From Bifidobacteriaceae bacterium (lineage in GTDB: Bacteria > Actinomycetota > Actinomycetes > Actinomycetales > WQXJ01): a DNA stretch of 9,679 bases. Of this stretch, positions 6,033 to 9,679 are shown in pieces. The position numbers and the translations under genes are program-made. Below the pieces are notes generated by a model that was not told the origin of the DNA, searched no databases, and saw only the letters and a program-made list of their open reading frames with translations. Every line of letters starts with the position of its first letter. The first letter of the stretch is position 1. Location: assembly GCA_031265345.1 (NCBI GenBank), contig JAISCU010000103.1, forward strand, positions 1-9,679, given 5' to 3'.

Positions 6033-6066
6033 AACCACAATTGGGGCCCGTCACCAAATTGTGGTT
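6033..6066. promoter_or_regulatory. Perfect 10-bp inverted repeat, candidate operator or stem-loop
   Basis: AACCACAATT at 6033-6042 is the exact reverse complement of AATTGTGGTT at 6057-6066, with a 14-nt GC-rich spacer. The arms are AT-rich inside very GC-rich DNA and lie in the only sizeable gap between genes, about 100 nt upstream of the permease. No T-run follows, so an intrinsic terminator is less likely than a regulator-binding dyad, but a terminator or processing stem for the array transcript remains possible. Confidence 0.45.
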
Positions 6067-6128
6067 TGCCGGGGCCGGCGGGGTCCCGCGCCAACGCGGC
6101 CCAGCCCGGAGCGCCAGAGACGACCAAG

Positions 6129-6150
6129 CGGCATCGTCCAAGTGATGCCG
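6129..6150 (+). other. Short stem-loop in the permease leader
   Basis: CGGCATC (6129-6135) pairs perfectly with GATGCCG (6144-6150) around an 8-nt loop and ends 15 nt before the GTG start of the permease. It is followed by TAATAGG but no T-run. It could be a leader hairpin; a 7-bp stem in GC-rich DNA can also arise by chance. The rest of the gap shows no convincing promoter. Confidence 0.3.
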
Positions 6151-6165
6151 TAATAGGCTGGTCCG

Positions 6166-8274
6166 GTGGTGGATGTGATGGCGACGCTGGGGCGCCTGGT
6201 GATGGGGCGGCCGACGCGCGAGTTCGCGCCGCGGGCCAAACCCCAGCCGCTGCGCATCCGCTACGCGCTGCCGCTGCTGGCGCCGGACGCGCTCAGCTCG
6301 GTGGCCTACGCGCCGGACGAGATCCTGCTGACCCTGGCCGCCGCCGGGCTGGTGGGCGTCAACCTGTCGCCGTGGGTCGGGCTGGCCATCGCGGCGGTCA
6401 TGGCGGTGGTGATCGCTTCCTACCGCCAGACCATCAAGGAGTACCCGGAGGGAGGCGGCGACTACGCCGTGGCCAGGGAGAACCTCGGCTCGCTGGCCGG
6501 AGGGCTGGTCGGGGGAGCCGCGATGGTCGATTCGCTGCTGACGGTGGCCGTGTCGGTGTCATGCGGGGCGCAATACCTGGCGGCGATCGTCCCCGCGGTA
6601 GAGGCGCACACCCAGGCGGTCGCGGTGGGCCTGGTCGCGATCATCACGGTGGCCTCGTTGCGCGGGCTCAAGATTCTCGACACCACCGTGGTCGTGGCGG
6701 TCTACGCGTTCATTGCGGCCCTCGGCGTGACGGCGCTGGTGGGCGGCATCGAGTCGCTCGCGGGGACGTTGGGGCCGTCCCCGACCGAAGGCCTGGAACT
6801 GGTCCCGGCCACGGGCTTCCAACATGGAGCGACCTCCCTGGCCGTGGCCTTCCTGGCCCTCCGGGCCTTCTCTTCCGGAGCGGTCGCCCTGACCGGGGTG
6901 CAGACCATCTCGACCGGGGTGCGCCGGTTCCGCGACCCGAAGCCCCGCAACGCCGCCAGGTCGTTGTCCTTCCTGGGACTCGCTTGCGCGGCGCTGCTGA
7001 TAGGCACCCTGGTGCTGGCCGATCGGGTCGGAGCGGTTTTCGTGGCCGATCCAGCCGACGAACTGCGCTACGCCTTCTCCGGCCAGCCGGTGCCGGAGGA
7101 CTTCCACCTCGACCCCGTCTGGGCACAGATCGCCCAGACCGTCTTCGCTGGCGCGCGGCCCGTGTATGTGCTGGTCATAGCACTGGTCGGGCTGCTGTTG
7201 ATCCTGGCCGCCTCGAGCGCGTTCCGGTGGGTGCCGGCCCTCATGTCGATGCTGGCCCGCGACGAGTTCCTGCCCAAGCAGTTCTACCGGCGGTCGGACC
7301 GGAGGGTGGCGGCGCACGGGATCGTGACCCTGGGGATCGGCTCAGCGGCGTTGATCCTAGTCATGGGGGCGTCGGTGACGCGCCTGGTCCAGTTGTACAT
7401 TGTGGGCGTCTTCTTGTCCTTCACCATCTCGCAGTTGGGCATGTTGCGGCACTGGAACGGGAAGCTGCCCCTCGCCAAGACCGCGTTGGAGCGCCGCCGT
7501 ATCCTCGGGTCCCGGGCGGTCAACGCGGTCGGGCTGGCGCTGACCGCCGTCGCGCTGGTGATAGTGGTCATCACCAAGTTCACGCACGGCGCCTGGATCT
7601 CGCTCGGCCTGGTGGCGGGCGCGTTCTGGGCGATGGTTTCGATCCGCCGCCACTACCGTCGGGTCGCGGCCGAGCTGAAGCTCCCGGTCGGGGACCGCAC
7701 CGACCTCGGCCTGCCCAGCCGCGTCCATGTGATTGTGCTGGTCAGCGCCATGAACCGGGCGACCGCTCGGGCATTGGCGTACGCCCGTGCGACCCGGCCC
7801 GCCAGTCTCGAGGCGCTCAGCGTGGCGGTCGACATGGCTTCTGTCTGGGAACTGCGGAGGGGCTGGGACCGGGCGAACGTGCCGGTCACGCTCCGCATCC
7901 TCGATTCACCCAGCCGCGAGATCACCCGGCCCCTGATCGACCACGTCACGGCCCTGCGCCGCCGCGCGCCGCGCGACATGGTGGTGCTGTACATCCCCGA
8001 GAAGGTGGTCCGCCACTGGTGGGAGCGCTGGCTCCACAACCGTTCCGCCGCCCGCCTGACCTCGCGGCTGCGGCACCTGCCGGGCGTCGTGGTGGCGACG
8101 GTGCCTTGGCAGTTGGACCCCTCGGACGATGCCGCGCGCACGGTCCGCCCCGCCGGTCGTCCCAGCGCCGGTGGGGCTGGCAGCCCGAGTGAGCCTGGCC
8201 ACCCCGGTGGGACTGCCCGCCCCGGCGCGGGTAACCTTGGTAGCCCTAATCACGTCAGCGACAGTACGGAGTGA
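6166..8274 (+). CDS. KimA-like APC-superfamily permease, probable potassium importer
   Basis: A 702-residue membrane protein. Residues about 30-500 form a 12-helix APC core with motifs of Bacillus subtilis KimA, a proton-coupled high-affinity K+ importer: DALSSVAY (41-48), SYRQTIKEYPEGGGDY (85-100), RENLG, VDSLLTVAVS (121-130), RAFSSGAVALTGV (233-245), RNAARSL, LARDEFLP (363-370) and LYIVGVFLSFTISQLGM. D41, Y48, D122, T126 and T243 fall at the spacing of the K+-site residues reported for KimA as I recall them. Residues about 516-650 are a soluble Rossmann-like, USP-type domain, as in KimA, followed by a Pro/Gly/Ser-rich tail (655-702). Mycobacterial Rv2690c is the likely actinobacterial counterpart. 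Start: GTG 6166, or ATG 6178, which gives MATLGRLVMGRP and has GGTGG upstream; both fit. It overlaps the next gene by 4 bp. The substrate is inferred from the family. Confidence 0.88.
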   Translation: MVDVMATLGRLVMGRPTREFAPRAKPQPLRIRYALPLLAPDALSSVAYAPDEILLTLAAAGLVGVNLSPWVGLAIAAVMAVVIASYRQTIKEYPEGGGDYAVARENLGSLAGGLVGGAAMVDSLLTVAVSVSCGAQYLAAIVPAVEAHTQAVAVGLVAIITVASLRGLKILDTTVVVAVYAFIAALGVTALVGGIESLAGTLGPSPTEGLELVPATGFQHGATSLAVAFLALRAFSSGAVALTGVQTISTGVRRFRDPKPRNAARSLSFLGLACAALLIGTLVLADRVGAVFVADPADELRYAFSGQPVPEDFHLDPVWAQIAQTVFAGARPVYVLVIALVGLLLILAASSAFRWVPALMSMLARDEFLPKQFYRRSDRRVAAHGIVTLGIGSAALILVMGASVTRLVQLYIVGVFLSFTISQLGMLRHWNGKLPLAKTALERRRILGSRAVNAVGLALTAVALVIVVITKFTHGAWISLGLVAGAFWAMVSIRRHYRRVAAELKLPVGDRTDLGLPSRVHVIVLVSAMNRATARALAYARATRPASLEALSVAVDMASVWELRRGWDRANVPVTLRILDSPSREITRPLIDHVTALRRRAPRDMVVLYIPEKVVRHWWERWLHNRSAARLTSRLRHLPGVVVATVPWQLDPSDDAARTVRPAGRPSAGGAGSPSEPGHPGGTARPGAGNLGSPNHVSDSTE

Positions 8275-9464
8275 GCGCCCAGATGATCGAATTGGTGGCC
8301 GGCCCTTGGGGCAACGGCGGCATTTGCGCCTGCCGCCGCGACGATGGCCCGGTGGTGCTCCTGAGCGGAGCGCTGCCGGGGGAGCGGGTCGTGGCCGAGG
8401 TCACGACCACGGCCAAGTCCTTCTGGCGCGCGCGGGTGGACCAGGTGTTGGAGCCCTCGCCCGACCGGGTCCCGCCGCCCTGGCCGCAGGGCTTGGAGCT
8501 CGGCGCCGCCGACTGGTTGCACGTCGCGCCGAAAGCGGCGCGGGCGGCCAAAGCCGACGTGGTGCTCGGATTGCTGGAGCATGCCACGGGGCTGAGGCCC
8601 TCGCTGGGGGTCGCGCCCCTGGGCGGCGGCGGCCCGCTGGGCTGGCGCACCAAGGTCGAGTTGGCAGTCAGCGAGGCTGGCCGTGCGGGCATGGTCCGCG
8701 TCGGCACGCACCAGTTCGAGCCTTTGGTCGCCATGCCCCTGGCGGTGGACGCCATCAGCGAGTTGGGCCTGTTCGACCGACGCTGGCCGCCGGGGTCGCG
8801 CCTCACCGCCGTCGCGCCGTCCGCCGGTCGGGCTTTCTGGTTGGACGATGCCGCGCGCCAGGGCCGCCGCCGCCGCGAAGTTGTCCGCGTGGCTGGCCGG
8901 GCGTACCACTACGAACTGGACGCTTTGGGCTTTTGGCAAATCCACCGGGCGGCGCCGGAGGCGCTGGCCGAGGCGGTGCTGACTGCGCTGCGCCCGCAGG
9001 CTGGCGACGCGATCTGGGACCTGTACGCCGGGGCCGGGCTGTTCACTTTGCCGTTGGCGGCGGCGGGCGCGCGGGTCAGCGCCGTGGAGGGCTCGCGCCG
9101 GGCGGTCGCGGATCTGAGGGCCAACATCAAGCGGGCCGGACTGGAGCTGGCGCGGGCCGATTCGGCGTCCGTGGCGAGGGCCTTGCGCGGCCCGTTGGGG
9201 CGGACGCGCCCCGGCGCGGTGCTGCTAGACCCGCCCCGATCCGGCGCGGGCCGGGCGGTCATGTCAGCCGTGGCCGCTGCCCGACCGTCCCGGATCGCGT
9301 ACCTGTCCTGCGAGCCCGCCGCCCTCGCCCGCGACCTGGCCGCCCTGACGGAGGCCGGGTACCAGCTGACGGGTCTGAAGGGCTTCGACCTGTTCCCCGG
9401 CACCCACCACGTCGAGATCCTGGCGCTGGTCGAGCGCCACAACCCCAAAGACGTGGTAACGTAG
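8271..9464 (+). CDS. Class I SAM-dependent RNA m5U methyltransferase-like protein (TrmA/RumA family)
   Basis: A 397-residue protein expected to methylate C5 of a uridine in rRNA or tRNA. An N-terminal TRAM RNA-binding domain covers about 6-62. The catalytic domain has FWQIH (221-225), the SAM motif DLYAGAGLFT (250-259), acidic E273, DPPRSGAG (320-327), the nucleophile C347 in YLSCEPAALARD, and E382 in GTHHVE, the expected general base. Length and order fit RumA/RlmD relatives and mycobacterial Rv2689c. Oddly, the Fe-S motif is gone: where CGGCDWQH is usual the protein reads LGAADWLH (77-84), and the distal Cys position appears to be M155; C19, C21 and C347 are its only cysteines. GTG 8271 overlaps the permease stop (GTGA), suggesting translational coupling; ATG 8283, with GGAG 11 nt upstream, is an alternative. 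The exact RNA target cannot be read from the sequence. Confidence 0.9.
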   Translation: MSAQMIELVAGPWGNGGICACRRDDGPVVLLSGALPGERVVAEVTTTAKSFWRARVDQVLEPSPDRVPPPWPQGLELGAADWLHVAPKAARAAKADVVLGLLEHATGLRPSLGVAPLGGGGPLGWRTKVELAVSEAGRAGMVRVGTHQFEPLVAMPLAVDAISELGLFDRRWPPGSRLTAVAPSAGRAFWLDDAARQGRRRREVVRVAGRAYHYELDALGFWQIHRAAPEALAEAVLTALRPQAGDAIWDLYAGAGLFTLPLAAAGARVSAVEGSRRAVADLRANIKRAGLELARADSASVARALRGPLGRTRPGAVLLDPPRSGAGRAVMSAVAAARPSRIAYLSCEPAALARDLAALTEAGYQLTGLKGFDLFPGTHHVEILALVERHNPKDVVT

Positions 9465-9679
9465 TCCCAACGCCGCCCCCTGGTTGAGTCGTGAGACAGT
9501 ATTCATCTGCGGACCCTTCGGGTTCGCCCTGATGGCCATGACGCGGGGGAAGTATGGCACCAACGATCTGGGAGCGGTTCGTTCGTCTTCGGATAGCTTC
9601 AAGACGCTCGCGTTCGATCGAGCAGGATGGGAACGTCCACCGGACTTTGCGTCGGTCGATGCGCTCGGCTGAAGGCAGG
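9465..9679 (+). other. Non-coding right edge with one doubtful short frame
   Basis: After the methyltransferase stop I see no RNA gene, clear promoter or T-tailed terminator. A TTG-initiated frame at 9484-9672 would encode 62 residues (start MSRETVFICGPFGFALM), but it has no Shine-Dalgarno, mixed third-position usage unlike its neighbours and no recognisable motif. GGACCC and GGGTTC at about 9510-9524 can form a 6-bp stem including one G-T pair around a triloop, without a T-run. The TTG frame could be a real small protein or chance. Confidence 0.25.

Noticed and set aside
6033..6066. Intrinsic terminator call for the 10-bp dyad
   Set aside because: No T-run follows and the spacer is 14 nt, so I kept it as an unassigned dyad.
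6120..6165. A promoter with TAATAG (6151-6156) as -10 box before the permease
   Set aside because: No acceptable -35 sequence at 16-18 nt spacing and the hexamer does not end in T.
5992..6165. c-di-AMP (ydaO-type) riboswitch upstream of the KimA-like gene
   Set aside because: B. subtilis kimA has one, but I could not find its conserved core in this 174-nt gap.
6559..7317. A 252-codon minus-strand frame inside the permease
   Set aside because: The + strand frame carries the conserved KimA-like motifs over the same bases.
5667..8192. An 841-codon + strand frame overlapping B6 and the permease
   Set aside because: It is rich in Gly, Arg, Pro and Ala, has no motif or hydrophobic pattern, and overlaps two well-supported genes in another frame. 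It is a high-GC shadow.
8129..9487. A 452-codon + strand frame over the methyltransferase
   Set aside because: Arg/Gly/Pro-rich translation without motifs; the other frame carries all methyltransferase motifs.

Overview
The window is high-GC DNA with tightly packed, NNG/NNC-rich reading frames, GTG/TTG starts and sortase-like signals, which points to an actinobacterium (Actinomycetota). The pairing of a KimA-like permease with a TRAM-domain RNA methyltransferase supports this; the same pair is known in mycobacteria as Rv2690c/Rv2689c. I cannot name a genus from the sequence. All supported genes are on the + strand.

Region 1 (1-5991) is a tandem array of paralogous genes that I do not recognise. 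Three building blocks recur. T is a C-terminal LERTG + hydrophobic + Arg-rich tail resembling a cell-wall sorting signal. A is a large polytopic membrane module of about 8 predicted helices with a conserved CX10C loop. B is a 4-helix membrane module of about 130 residues ending in a Pro/acidic tail. The order is T1 (1-345, 5' end outside the window), A-remnant+B1 (352-1089), B2 (1104-1649), T2 (1663-1953), A+B3 (1960-3255), decayed T3 (3270-3400), A+B4 (3407-4816), B5 (4829-5482), B6 (5494-5991). This reads as three successive rounds of a T / A-B / B cassette. Most genes are 6-14 nt apart, so the array is probably transcribed as one operon. It contains intact, truncated, chimeric and frameshifted copies side by side, and the B modules look mosaic, so it is recombinationally active.

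Region 2 (5992-6165) is a non-coding gap that holds a perfect 10-bp inverted repeat (6033-6066) and a 7-bp stem-loop (6129-6150).

Region 3 (6166-9464) is a conserved two-gene unit: a KimA-family (APC superfamily) potassium-importer-like permease with a cytoplasmic C-terminal domain, overlapping by 4 bp (GTGA) a class I SAM-dependent RNA m5U methyltransferase-like protein. The latter keeps its catalytic motifs but has lost the Fe-S cluster cysteines of the RumA/RlmD type.

Region 4 (9465-9679) holds only one short, unconvincing frame.

The most likely undescribed system is the T/A-B/B array. Its products should form a set of related integral membrane proteins, possibly partnered with a surface-anchored protein encoded at the left edge. 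Their function cannot be read from the sequence.
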